NCBI GenBank assembly: GCA_039105265.1
Contig: JAPFFF010000076.1
Location: forward strand, 186,001-250,000
Source: Tritrichomonas musculus
Taxonomy: Eukaryota > Parabasalia > Tritrichomonadida > Tritrichomonadidae
DNA: 64,000 nt
Direction: 5' to 3'
The translations under genes were made by a program, and so were the position numbers. Below, in pieces: positions 1 through 9,896 of the stretch. Positions within the stretch are counted from its first letter, which is position 1. Every line of letters starts with the position of its first letter. Below the pieces are notes generated by a model. The model did no database searches, was not told the origin of the DNA, and saw only the letters and a list, made by a program, of their open reading frames with translations.

Positions 1-3
1 AGA

Positions 4-1062
4 ATGAAAACATTTTTCATGCAACCTTTGAGTTATTCAAATACCGAAGAATTAGATAAAGCAATTGATGACCTTGAAAAATATGTTCAAAATGGTGATT
101 TAAATTACAACTTTGATGAAGAAAAGTCAGAAATAAATGCTTTGAAAACACAAAGAAGGTTTGCAGAAATGAATGAAAAAGAAGAAAAAAGAATGATTGA
201 AGACCTTGAAAAAATGTGCTATAAACCAAAAGAATATCTTTTTGATATTATTGATTCAAAAATGTTCTTTACTGAATCAAACACAAATATCATTATTGAA
301 AGAATCATTGAAAAATTACTTGGAAACAATAATGATGATGAAATGTTTAAAATGTTCAATGAAGGTTTTGTTCAAGTTATTTATTCAAAGAAAGCAAAAG
401 AATTGGTTAATTGTATTAATCAAATCTTTGAAAAATTAAGAAACATTTTCTTCACTTTCTTTGATAAAATTCAAATTACCTATAACGGTCAAATTGTTAA
501 TGATTTCAAAGGGAAATTGTTAATTTTTAATAATGCTGTTTCAAATCTTTTAATGGAGTATATTGAAACTTTCATTATTGGTTATAAAAAACCAGATTCT
601 ATAAACAAGCAATATCAAAAAGTTTACATTGAAAAGTTATGTGAAGATTTAGTGAAAAGTGCTTCTCAAAGATGGATGCCAGAAATTCAAGAGAGATTAA
701 ATGGAATGACAAGAGGAAGAATTCAATGTTTCATTGATATAATTCATCAACATTATCCTCAATTGAAATATGAAGATATCATTCCTCAAGAAAAAGTTAG
801 TCCAATTATAGAAGAACCAGAAGAAGTAATTCAAAAAGAAAGAAGAAAAGTCAGTCCAAAAAGAAATTTTGAATGCTTTTATGCCAAATTAGAGAAAAAT
901 TGGTATCCAACTTCAGAATTACTTCAATTGTATAATAATTTCTTTCAAACTGAAATGACTTCAAATCATTTTGGAAGACTTGATGAAGTTAAAAGTCATT
1001 TCAGACCAAAAAGAAAGACGGTTGATAAAAGACAAGTTTGTGGATATGAATTAATCAAATAA
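4..1062 (+). CDS. Hypothetical protein, 352 aa, possible winged-helix tail
   Basis: I do not recognise the family. The protein is charged and mostly helical, with a Glu/Lys-rich stretch near residues 40-75. The last 60 residues (from about 290) have aromatic spacing such as NWYPTSELLQLYNNFF followed by a basic segment. This resembles the small winged-helix domains at the end of viral primase-helicases, but the likeness is weak. The first ATG lies three bases from the window edge and the frame is open to the edge, so the true start may lie outside. It converges on a small gene whose stop codon is only a few bases away. Codon use is AT-rich like the host. It could be a host gene or part of another mobile element. 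Confidence 0.6.
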   Translation: MKTFFMQPLSYSNTEELDKAIDDLEKYVQNGDLNYNFDEEKSEINALKTQRRFAEMNEKEEKRMIEDLEKMCYKPKEYLFDIIDSKMFFTESNTNIIIERIIEKLLGNNNDDEMFKMFNEGFVQVIYSKKAKELVNCINQIFEKLRNIFFTFFDKIQITYNGQIVNDFKGKLLIFNNAVSNLLMEYIETFIIGYKKPDSINKQYQKVYIEKLCEDLVKSASQRWMPEIQERLNGMTRGRIQCFIDIIHQHYPQLKYEDIIPQEKVSPIIEEPEEVIQKERRKVSPKRNFECFYAKLEKNWYPTSELLQLYNNFFQTEMTSNHFGRLDEVKSHFRPKRKTVDKRQVCGYELIK

Positions 1063-1069
1063 TTCTTTT

Positions 1070-1369
1070 TCAAAGTCCATAATAAAACTTAAATTTTTTA
1101 ATATTTAAAATTATTCTATTACCTTTTGAATCTTTTAAGAAAACACATTTAGAACCATTTTTCAATTCAACTATTTTGAGAGGTCTATAAATTTCATCTT
1201 GAAATTTTGAATAGAAATGGTCAATATCATTGGCTTCATCATGATAATAGAAATATTGGTTGTCTGAAAAAGTTAAATTATCATACATATCTTTTATTTT
1301 GATTGATTCTTCAGGAATATCATCAAAGAAAATAAAATTGAGACCAGATATTGAAGTTTGAATTGGCAT
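1070..1369 (-). CDS. Small protein related to the C-terminal domain of HNH endonucleases
   Basis: This 99-residue protein has no HNH or NUMOD motif of its own. From about residue 10 it follows the same pattern as the last 90 residues of the HNH protein at 34716-35354: an aromatic residue, DDIP, a variable loop, a YYYHD-type motif, then a Lys/Asn-rich tail with NRF/KKF spacing. I infer a free-standing copy of that accessory domain. It might bind DNA or a partner nuclease, but its function is unknown. It is convergent with the gene at 4-1062, with 7 bases between the stops. Its start lies beside a 500-bp minisatellite. Confidence 0.55.
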   Translation of the reverse strand: MPIQTSISGLNFIFFDDIPEESIKIKDMYDNLTFSDNQYFYYHDEANDIDHFYSKFQDEIYRPLKIVELKNGSKCVFLKDSKGNRIILNIKKFKFYYGL

Positions 1370-1405
1370 TTTTAATAACGAGAAAAAAATTTAAAAAGAA
1401 AAAAT

Positions 1406-1902
1406 TACTTTTCTTAACTTTACTTTACTTTTCTTAACTTTACTTTACTTTTCTTAACTTTACTTTACTTTACTTTACTTTTCTTAACTTTTCTTAACTT
1501 TACTTTTCTTAACTTTACTTTTCTTAACTTTACTTTACTTTTCTTAACTTTACTTTTCTTAACTTTACTTTACTTTACTTTACTTTTCTTAACTTTTCTT
1601 AACTTTTCTTAACTTTACTTTTCTTAACTTTTCTTAACTTTACTTTACTTTTCTTTACTTTTCTTAACTTTTCTTAACTTTACTTTACTTTACTTTACTT
1701 TACTTTACTTTTCTTTACTTTTCTTAACTTTACTTTTCTTTACTTTTCTTAACTTTACTTTTCTTTACTTTTCTTTACTTTACTTTACTTTTCTTTACTT
1801 TTCTTAACTTTACTTTACTTTTCTTAACTTTTCTTTACTTTTCTTTACTTTACTTTACTTTTCTTAACTTTTCTTTACTTTTCTTTACTTTACTTTACTT
1901 TT
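1406..1902. repeat. Minisatellite of ACTTT / ACTTTTCTTA units
   Basis: About 500 bp are made of irregularly alternating 5-bp (acttt) and 10-bp (acttttctta, acttttcttt) units. The two strands are strongly skewed: almost no G on the strand shown. No open frame or other structure is seen inside. It lies just upstream of the small gene at 1070-1369. Confidence 0.95.
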
Positions 1903-2084
1903 TCAAGTTGACTAACAAAAAATTAAAAAAAAGAAAAAAAATAAAAAAGTTGGTTTAAAAAATGGTGTCGTTTATTAATTAAAATAGATAAATAAAAATA
2001 AAGGTTTGTGTAAACCTTTGAAAAAGAAAAAACGGTAAAAAGATTGTTTTGCTGAAATTCAATCTTTTCAAAAAGTGGTTTTTT

Positions 2085-2311
2085 CCTCCTAAAGAGGGAT
2101 TTATTAAATCCGTTTACTAAATAATAAATAAAATGACTTTGTGTAAAAGTCTGAGAAGATTAAAAGTTTCATCAACAATTTTGTATCAGAAACTCCGAAA
2201 CGCTGTAGTTTCTATAAAAATTATCAAAACTAATAACAATTTTATTATTAGATGATGTGTTGCTTTCAAATAGAAAAAACATATCTTTTTCTATTTACCC
2301 TCTTTAGGAGG
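2085..2311. repeat. 14-bp perfect inverted repeat flanking about 200 bp
   Basis: The sequence cctcctaaagaggg at 2085-2098 is exactly complementary to ccctctttaggagg at 2298-2311, extended by two further pairs on the outside. A small hairpin also sits just before the left arm (aagattg pairing with caatctt, about 2040-2065). The arms are G/C-rich in a very AT-rich setting. This could be the end repeat of a small non-autonomous element or a structured transcript. No target duplication was found. Confidence 0.5.
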
Positions 2312-2323
2312 AATTTTATGAAT

Positions 2324-2470
2324 TTAATCATATGTATCATAAATTAGAATAGAAAATCGTTTCAAAGAAATTCCATTATCGGCGCCTATAACTTCATTTC
2401 TAAGAAATTTTTCTGTGAATTCTAATTTGAGTGAACAGTTGAATGGTTGCATTTCTTTCATAGGTTTCAT
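2324..2470 (-). CDS. Short ORF, 48 aa, possible remnant of a longer gene
   Basis: From the ATG complementary to 2468-2470 there is an open frame of 48 codons. The same frame is open further upstream to about 2563 without another clear start. The composition is protein-like and richer in G and C than its surroundings, with an alternating hydrophobic pattern near the end (residues like KRFSILIYDTYD). It may be the 3' end of a decayed gene or a very small gene. I do not recognise it. Confidence 0.3.
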   Translation of the reverse strand: MKPMKEMQPFNCSLKLEFTEKFLRNEVIGADNGISLKRFSILIYDTYD

Positions 2471-2745
2471 AGTTTCTAGGGGTTTCGTTATTGGTACTTG
2501 TTTAATATTATAAATGAAGTGAAAGTATTCAATTAAAATTTTAATTGAAAATAAATAGTCATATCATTAAAATTTTTAACTTTTTAAAAGGGTGTTGGGA
2601 ATCATTTCATTTATTAACTTTATTTATTAAATTAATTTAATTATTAAAATATATTTATAATATTCATTAATGTTTTAAATTAATTTAATTAATATGGATG
2701 CAAAACTTTTTCTGATAAATGCTTTATTTTAAAAATTATTTGGAG

Positions 2746-2896
2746 AATAAATTAATTTTGAATGATAATTCAATTTATTAAAAAATAATAATGATAGAAA
2801 ATAAATTAATTTTGAATGATAATTCAATTTAATAAAAAATTAATAATGATAGAAAATAAATTAATTTTAAATGATGAATTCAATTTATTAAAAAAT
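2746..2896. repeat. Three tandem copies of a roughly 57-bp AT-rich unit
   Basis: A unit beginning aataaattaattttgaatg and ending in a run of A with aatgatag is repeated three times head to tail with a few differences. No coding potential is seen. It lies in the long intergenic region upstream of the leucine-rich-repeat gene. Confidence 0.75.
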
Positions 2897-2974
2897 CTTT
2901 ATTTTAGAATAATAATTGAAAAATGTGGATGGGAAACTTTTTGAAGTAAAATTTTAATGTGCTTAATTTTCACC

Positions 2975-3354
2975 TATATAGCGGTTTTCAGGACAATTAG
3001 TTTTGAGAATTTGATAAAAATAGGTCAAATGACCCACTTTTTAAGTAAAAATACGAATTTTGAAGGTCATTTAGTACTTTATATAGCGGTTTTCAGGACG
3101 AGTATAAAATAGGAGGTCAAATGGTTCACTTTTTAATGAATTTCTTGAAATAAAAGGTCTTAAAAAGGTCAATTTCAATTCAAAAAACCTTGAAATAATT
3201 AAATGAAATCTATCAAAAAGTTCTCCAAATGGTCAAAATTTTCAAAAAAATGGTCATTTGGTCTTGTTTTTATTGAAAAAGTGGTCGTTTAGAACGAAAA
3301 ATAGGTCAAATTGTCCTGAAAAGTGGTCGTTTAGAGCACTTTTCAGGACAATTT
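2975..3354. repeat. Cluster of direct and inverted TTTTCAGGAC repeats
   Basis: The 20-mer tatatagcggttttcaggac occurs at 2975-2994 and again at 3080-3099. Its inner part occurs inverted at 3309-3322 (aattgtcctgaaaa) and direct once more at 3339-3354. Between them are many copies of ggtcaaatg / ggtcattt. This looks like an eroded non-autonomous transposon or a satellite-like relic. No open frame is present. Confidence 0.5.
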
Positions 3355-3360
3355 ATTAAC

Positions 3361-4784
3361 TACTAAATATTAAAGATAAAGTTTTTATGAATAATTTAAA
3401 TTTTCATATTTTTTTTGTAAACTATTCAAATAGTAAAGATAAAATCTTTCAAAAATATTTGAAATAATTTTCTCAAAATTAAAAGAATTTAAAAAGATCA
3501 TTCAATTTATATAAGAAAATTTCATTTTTTAAGAATAAAAATATCTATTTTAATTTTAAATTAATTGTTTAATTTAATTTTGTTTAAAGTTATATCTTGT
3601 TGATTATAATCAAAGACAAAATATAAAAAGAAATAAATGATTTTTTCTATACCTAAAATTTTGAATATAACAATTGAAGCATGCTATAAAAATTCGTTTT
3701 GAAAAAGTTAGAAATAATCAATTATTCGATTATAATGATTTTGAAAATTTATTAGTATATGATTTATTATAAATATTTTAAAATATTATTTACTATTATA
3801 TTTATGTTTATAATATTATAATAAAAATATATTATGTTTATTTCTATTTTAATCGCTATATTTATAATTTTTATTAAAACTTAGTTTTTTTTTGAAATTT
3901 TAAAAATTCAAATAAATATAAAATAATTTTAATTTTGATTATCTTTGCTTTTTAAATTTAAAATGAAATATCTCATTTATATATATTTTTAATATATAAT
4001 ACTATTATGAAATTATAATATTAATATAGATTAATTAATTTTAAATTAAGATATTGCTTTTTCTAAAAATCTCAAAATTTCAATAAGAGAAAAATTATAA
4101 AAAATATTTGAAAGCTATTTTTATAAATTGAGAGAAAATTGAATAAAAAAAAGCTGATTTTAATTTTTTATGATTTTTTAATAAAGGTCCAATATTCTAG
4201 GACATATATCTAATTTTAATTTACCTTTATTTATACCAAATTTATTGTTCGACCGTTTATAATTTCTTACCAAGTGGCTCCAAAATTGAATCATTCCGTT
4301 AACTAATTCAACTTTTTGAATATGTTTTCCCAACTAACCTTTATCTTTGAAGTTATATTATAACTAACTATATCAATAAAAAGCCTGGGCGATGAAGAAA
4401 CTAAATATCAAAAAAGAAAACATTCAATTTTTTTATATACTTCTGAAAATTAAAAATACCTTTTATTTTAACTTTTTAGAGAAATCTGTTAATTATTTTA
4501 TATTGTTTCCAGATCATTCTTGATATATGACATAGATAATATCATAAAATAATAGAAATATGTATTTTAATTCATGTGAACTTGTGATATTTCATATCAT
4601 GTATTAAAAAAAAGTTGATGAATATTAGTTCAAAACTTAATTTAACAACTGCATCCTATCATATATGTGTTATATTTCAACTTATAAATGGTCAAATTTT
4701 ACTGTTTTTATTTGAATATATAAATGACCATATAAGTGGTGAAAATTTATTTATAAATAAAAAGACATTTCTTTTTTCCAATAA
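3361..4784. other. AT-rich intergenic DNA without a recognised gene
   Basis: About 1.4 kb of very AT-rich sequence has stops in all frames and no recognisable RNA gene. It forms the upstream region of the leucine-rich-repeat gene that starts at 4785. The last bases before that ATG are pyrimidine-rich (cttttttccaataa). I could not identify a convincing promoter. Confidence 0.7.
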
Positions 4785-7700
4785 ATGAAAGGGCAATTTA
4801 TATTAATTTTAAGGTCAAAAGAATTTTATATTCCGTCTGTTTTTAGTAATTTGAGTAATGTTAAGCATAATATATACCAAACATTAATTAATACTCACAA
4901 ATACGAAGTTAAATCGCAAGTTCATGACTATTCTTTACAATCATTTATTGATTACTGGGTTAAAATGCGTATTCCGACTTTATCATATGACAAATATCTT
5001 ATTGATTATATTCAATTAAGCGAAGAATTCGATATAATGAAAAATCTTATTCAATTATTTTTAAAGAATACTTCACATTCAAATATTTCCTGGTTGATAC
5101 AAAATAAAAAGCTCAAACATAGATTTCAAAAGAAAAAAAACATATTAACCAACGAAACAAACAATTTTAGGCGAAATATCGAAATTATATTTAACAATGA
5201 ATCAGTTGGAATACAAGAAAACGCTATGATTGATAGTGAATTTTTATTTTATTCACTCCAAAAAGGTGATTTTGAAGGGGTTGAATCAGTAATAAAAGAA
5301 AAAATCGACATATATGATTCTTTATACACATTAAACGAAAGCGATCGTACAGCTCAGTTATACTTAATCTATGATTATAAAAATTTGTTCATTCCAAGTA
5401 CAATAAATTACAAGTCTGTTGAATACAAAATAACAAGTTTACGTAAACTTTTATTTAGAGATTTAAAAGACGTCCAAATGATAATATTTGATGAAAATTC
5501 TGAAATTAAATCATTCGATGTCACATGTCCTTCAGTGGAGGGTGTTTCATTGCCTGATAACATAGCTGAATTAAATGATTCTTGGTGCAATGAAACACCT
5601 AATTTGACTAAAATAATCATATCACCAAATAATAAAAATTTCATTTATTATGAAAATAAATTTCTGCTTGGTAAATCAGATCCAAAAAGTGATATTTTTG
5701 ATATACTTTGTTTTGCACGTCGTGATATTGAATATGCTCAAATTCCATCATTTATTCGAATTATTTCACCACATGCGTTTGGACTATGTCACAAACTCGA
5801 GAAAATCGAATTTTCAACTGATTCTCAACTTCAAATCATTAGAGAAGAAGCTTTTTCTTTCTCTGGATTGAATTCAATATTAATTCCAAAACATGTCACC
5901 AAAATAGGAAATGAAGCATTCAATCAATGTAAATTTCTCAAAAATATCGAATTTTCAGCAAATTCTGAATTAAAAATTATTGGAAAAGGAGCATTTATTA
6001 ATTCATCAATTGAAAGAATAGTTATTCCAAGCTCTGTTGTTTTCATAGATGATTTCTCTTTTTCTGATTGTGCAAATCTTAAATCTATTGAATTTAGTGA
6101 CAAATCAGAATCAAGGATGATTGGAAAGAAAGCATTTGTAAATACAAAAATTGATTCAATCAAAATTCCATTAAGTGTTCTCATTATTAGTGAAATATTC
6201 AATTGTTGTTACTTGTTACAAAAAGTTGATTTTTCAGAAAATTCTGAGCTTAGAATAATTGGGGATTTTGCATTTCATTACACTGGTTTAAAAAGAATTG
6301 TTATTCCTTCTCATGTCATTCTAATTGGTAGAAATGCTTTTCATTATTGTCATAGTTTGGAAGAAGTTGAATTTGCTAAGGATAGTGAGTTAAGAATGAT
6401 TGGAGATTCTGCTTTTAGTAACTCTACTTTAAAGAGAATTAAAATTCCGTCTCATGTTATTATAATTGATGAACAAGCCTTTCAAGACTGCGAGTTTGAA
6501 TCTTTTTCATTTGAAGAAAATCCAGAATTAAAATATATTGGAAACAAATCATTTGCATACAATTCGTTTGAATCGTTCACAATTCCATCAAATGTTACTC
6601 AAATAAATGAATGTGCTTTTGAATATTGTAAAAATCTCATCAATGTTGTTTTTTCAAATAATTCTAAAATAAAATCAATTCCATCTTTGTTTCCAAATTC
6701 TTCTATTAAAAGTATCACAATTCCAGATTCTCTAATTGAACTGGAAGATGGATTAGGATATGGTGCGTCCGATTTGATTGAGGTCAAAATTTCACCAAAT
6801 AATAAAAATTTCATTTATTATGAAAATAAATTTCTGCTTGGTAAATCAGATCCAAGAAGTGATGTTTTTGATATACTTTGTTTTGCACGTCGTGATATTG
6901 AATATGCTCAAATTCCATCATTTATTCGAATTATTTCACCACATGCGTTTGGACTATGTCACAAACTCGAGAAAATCGAATTTTCAACTGATTCTCAACT
7001 TCAAATCATTAGAGAAGAAGCTTTTTCTTTCTCTGGATTGAATTCAATATTAATTCCAAAACATGTCACCAAAATAGGAAATGAAGCATTCAATCAATGT
7101 AAATTTCTCAAAAATATCGAATTTTCAGCAAATTCTGAATTAAAAATTATTGGAAAAGGAGCATTTATTAATTCATCAATTGAAAGAATAGTTATTCCAA
7201 GCTCTGTTGTTTTCATAGATGATTTCTCTTTTTCTGATTGTGCAAATCTTAAATCTATTGAATTTAGTGACAAATCAGAATCAAGGATGATTGGAAAGAA
7301 AGCATTTGTAAATACAAAAATTGATTCAATCAAAATTCCATTAAGTGTTCTCATTATTAGTGAAATATTCAATTGTTGTTACTTGTTACAAAAAGTTGAT
7401 TTTTCAGAAAATTCTGAGCTTAGAATAATTGGGGATTTTGCATTTCATTACACTGGTTTAAAAAGAATTGTTATTCCTTCTCATGTCATTCTAATTGGTA
7501 GAAATGCTTTTCATTATTGTCATAGTTTGGAAGAAGTTGAATTTGCTAAGGATAGTGAGTTAAGAATGATTGGAGATTCTGCTTTTAGTAACTCTACTTT
7601 AAAGAGAATTAAAATTCCGTCTCATGTTATTATAATTGATGAACAAGCCTTTCAAGACTGCGAGTTTGAATCTTTTTCATTTGAAGAAAATCCAGAATTA

Positions 7701-9170
7701 AAATATATTGGAAACAAATCATTTGCATACAATTCGTTTGAATCGTTCACAATTCCATCAAATGTTACTCAAATAAATGAATGTGCTTTTGAATATTGTA
7801 AAAATCTCATCAATGTTGTTTTTTCAAATAATTCTAAAATAAAATCAATTCCATCTTTGTTTCCAAATTCTTCTATTAAAAGTATCACAATTCCAGATTC
7901 TCTAATTGAACTGGAAGATGGATTAGGATATGGTGCGTCCGATTTGATTGAGGTCAAAATTTCACCAAATAATAAAAATTTCATTTATTATGAAAATAAA
8001 TTTCTGCTTGGTAAATCAGATCCAAGAAGTGATGTTTTTGATATACTTTGTTTTGCACGTCGTGATATTGAATATGCTCAAATTCCATCATTTATTCGAA
8101 TTATTTCACCACATGCGTTTGGACTATGTCACAAACTCGAGAAAATCGAATTTTCAGCTGATTCTCAACTTCAAATCATTAGATATGATGCATTTTATGA
8201 TTCATCCATTCAATCAATTTCAATTCCATCACATGTCACGAAAATTGAAAGTCATGCTTTTTATGATTGCACTAAACTTCAAAAAGTTGAATTTTTGAAT
8301 GTTTCAGAACTGAAAATAATTGAGTCCGAAGCATTTCGAAACACTTCTTTAACTAAGATCATGATCCCATTAAGCGTTATTGAACTTAAAGAATCAGTTT
8401 TCGCTGAATGTAATGAACTTATCAAAGTTGAATTTGCTGATAAATCAAGTTTGAAATCTATTAAAAATTCTTTATTTTATAAATCATCAATTACACAACT
8501 TTCACTTCCAGATAACCTTGTTAATTTTCAATTTTCACCAAATAACAAAAATTTCATTTATTATACAAAGATAAATATCTCATTGGTAAATCAGACACAA
8601 AAAGTGACATATTTGATATACTTTATTTTGTGCGTCGAGATATTAAAAAAGCTGAAATTCCATCATTTATTCGAGTTATCTCACAAAATACATTTAACTC
8701 ATGCAAATTACTTGAAAAAGTTGAATTCTAATTTGCAAATTATTGAATCAAAAGCATTTGAATCGTCTTCAATTACAAAAATTTCAATTCCGTCTAGTGT
8801 TAGAAAAATTGGAGATGAAGCATTTAAGTTATGCGATTGTCTTGAATCAATTGAATTCTCTGAAAATTCAAAGTTATCGTATATTGGAAAGAATGCTTTC
8901 TATGCAACAAAGATAAAAAGTTTCTTGATTCCATCTTCTTTAAATGTAATTGAGAAAGACATTCTAAACTATTGTTCTAAGCTTCAAATTATTGAGATTG
9001 AAGAAGGATCAAAATTGCCTTATTTTAATATTATAGAATATATTAATAACACAATAATCATGATGCCGGTAAATTTAAATCGAAGATTTTATTTTAAAGC
9101 AAACTATGAAGAAAAAGAAGATGAAGATGAAAAAGAATATGATCAAGATGATATAGAAAAGGATGATTAA
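4785..9170 (+). CDS. BspA-like leucine-rich-repeat (TpLRR / LRR_5) protein, 1461 aa
   Basis: This is a host gene of the large parabasalid BspA-like family, thought to act at the cell surface. Residues 1 to about 110 form a domain with BTB-like spacing (EFYIPSVFSNLS, then helices). From about residue 200 to 1410 there are many LRR_5 units of about 23 residues with the pattern I..sAF..c..L..i.fs..S.L..I...AF. I see no clear signal peptide or membrane anchor, and the last 20 residues are acidic. Residues of about 280 to 1060 hold two almost identical copies of a 390-residue block plus part of a third, giving an unusually long protein. About 55 codons near 8562-8730 have lost LRR character although the frame stays open: the LRR-like text there reads in another frame. 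The family call is firm; the cellular location is inferred. Confidence 0.9.
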   Translation: MKGQFILILRSKEFYIPSVFSNLSNVKHNIYQTLINTHKYEVKSQVHDYSLQSFIDYWVKMRIPTLSYDKYLIDYIQLSEEFDIMKNLIQLFLKNTSHSNISWLIQNKKLKHRFQKKKNILTNETNNFRRNIEIIFNNESVGIQENAMIDSEFLFYSLQKGDFEGVESVIKEKIDIYDSLYTLNESDRTAQLYLIYDYKNLFIPSTINYKSVEYKITSLRKLLFRDLKDVQMIIFDENSEIKSFDVTCPSVEGVSLPDNIAELNDSWCNETPNLTKIIISPNNKNFIYYENKFLLGKSDPKSDIFDILCFARRDIEYAQIPSFIRIISPHAFGLCHKLEKIEFSTDSQLQIIREEAFSFSGLNSILIPKHVTKIGNEAFNQCKFLKNIEFSANSELKIIGKGAFINSSIERIVIPSSVVFIDDFSFSDCANLKSIEFSDKSESRMIGKKAFVNTKIDSIKIPLSVLIISEIFNCCYLLQKVDFSENSELRIIGDFAFHYTGLKRIVIPSHVILIGRNAFHYCHSLEEVEFAKDSELRMIGDSAFSNSTLKRIKIPSHVIIIDEQAFQDCEFESFSFEENPELKYIGNKSFAYNSFESFTIPSNVTQINECAFEYCKNLINVVFSNNSKIKSIPSLFPNSSIKSITIPDSLIELEDGLGYGASDLIEVKISPNNKNFIYYENKFLLGKSDPRSDVFDILCFARRDIEYAQIPSFIRIISPHAFGLCHKLEKIEFSTDSQLQIIREEAFSFSGLNSILIPKHVTKIGNEAFNQCKFLKNIEFSANSELKIIGKGAFINSSIERIVIPSSVVFIDDFSFSDCANLKSIEFSDKSESRMIGKKAFVNTKIDSIKIPLSVLIISEIFNCCYLLQKVDFSENSELRIIGDFAFHYTGLKRIVIPSHVILIGRNAFHYCHSLEEVEFAKDSELRMIGDSAFSNSTLKRIKIPSHVIIIDEQAFQDCEFESFSFEENPELKYIGNKSFAYNSFESFTIPSNVTQINECAFEYCKNLINVVFSNNSKIKSIPSLFPNSSIKSITIPDSLIELEDGLGYGASDLIEVKISPNNKNFIYYENKFLLGKSDPRSDVFDILCFARRDIEYAQIPSFIRIISPHAFGLCHKLEKIEFSADSQLQIIRYDAFYDSSIQSISIPSHVTKIESHAFYDCTKLQKVEFLNVSELKIIESEAFRNTSLTKIMIPLSVIELKESVFAECNELIKVEFADKSSLKSIKNSLFYKSSITQLSLPDNLVNFQFSPNNKNFIYYTKINISLVNQTQKVTYLIYFILCVEILKKLKFHHLFELSHKIHLTHANYLKKLNSNLQIIESKAFESSSITKISIPSSVRKIGDEAFKLCDCLESIEFSENSKLSYIGKNAFYATKIKSFLIPSSLNVIEKDILNYCSKLQIIEIEEGSKLPYFNIIEYINNTIIMMPVNLNRRFYFKANYEEKEDEDEKEYDQDDIEKDD
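5622..8180 (+). repeat. 1170-bp in-frame tandem duplication inside the LRR gene
   Basis: Copies start at 5622, 6792 and 7962, each with the same tcaccaaataataaaaattt beginning. The first two copies are complete. The third matches only for about 220 bp and then diverges into another LRR arrangement. By eye the full copies differ at only a handful of bases, for example near 5686-5696 against 6856-6866. The unit is 390 codons, so the duplication preserves the frame. This indicates a very recent unequal crossover or an assembly artefact. Confidence 0.9.
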
Positions 9171-9209
9171 AAAGAAGGAGCTGTATAGGTGAGCCACTTA
9201 TTTTTTGAC

Positions 9210-9572
9210 TTAAGGGCGTACGTCCAATTCAATGATCAGAATTCAATGAGATTTCTCAAATATTTTAATTCTTTTTGGAGTAAAAAAAGTTGAAGAATAA
9301 ATTATATTTTGGAGAAAATAAAATGTCTATTATTTATAGATTGATGATATATTAAAAAAAATATTTTTATGCATTATTTTTACATTTTAATTCAAAATTA
9401 TTTTTTATAAAATTTTATCGGTCTAAAAAAATTATTGTTTTTTGATCGTTTAGGACAAATATCATCATTTTTGACCTAAACTTTTTCATAATTTGGAAGT
9501 ATTGAAAGATGTATTCTATGAGTTTATTCAATATTAACAAGTTTACAACATTTTTGGGACGTACGCCCTTAA
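9210..9572. mobile_element. MITE with 12-bp TIRs and TTAA target site
   Basis: The sequence gggcgtacgtcc at the left end is perfectly inverted as ggacgtacgccc at the right end. Both are flanked by TTAA (9210-9213 and 9569-9572). About 330 bp of AT-rich non-coding DNA lie between. TTAA duplications are typical of the piggyBac and Kolobok superfamilies; which one applies cannot be told from the termini alone. The element lies just after the stop of the leucine-rich-repeat gene and may supply its 3' region. Confidence 0.75.
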
Positions 9573-9576
9573 AAAA

Positions 9577-9578
<2 letters not shown>

Positions 9579-9623
<45 letters not shown>
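9579..9623. repeat. Poly-T tract of about 45 bases
   Basis: An uninterrupted run of T follows a few bases after the MITE. The region from here to about 9895 is AT-rich, contains several loosely repeated ctcacaaacttcg-type motifs, and shows no gene. The run may be a microsatellite or the trace of a poly-A-tailed insertion on the other strand. Confidence 0.8.
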
Positions 9624-9628
<5 letters not shown>

Positions 9629-9896
9629 GAGAATAATTATTAAATTTTTATCAGAAATCATAATTAATTTTTCTCTCAAATTTTAATTTTGAGAAGATTG
9701 TGATGTTTCCCTATTCACTTTTTCAAAAAAAAAAAGTTTCATGTTTATATAAGACAACTTCGTGAATTAAGGCGACCGTTAATTAGGTTGTCAGAAACTT
9801 CCTTGGTTTCTCACAAACTTTGTAATCGTCTCTCAAACTTCATAAAGATTTTTACTTCCTTATCTCCTCACAAACTTCGTTAACATTACTTAATAA

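Noticed and set aside
1406-1902. CRISPR array
   Set aside because: The repeats are directly abutting 5- and 10-bp units without unique spacers, in a eukaryotic context; it is a minisatellite.
5408-7984. Minus-strand frames of 70-90 codons inside the leucine-rich-repeat gene
   Set aside because: They repeat with the 1170-bp unit and are antisense shadows of the LRR frame.
4785-9170. Spliced introns in the host gene
   Set aside because: The frame is open throughout and no convincing parabasalid-type splice signals were needed to explain it.
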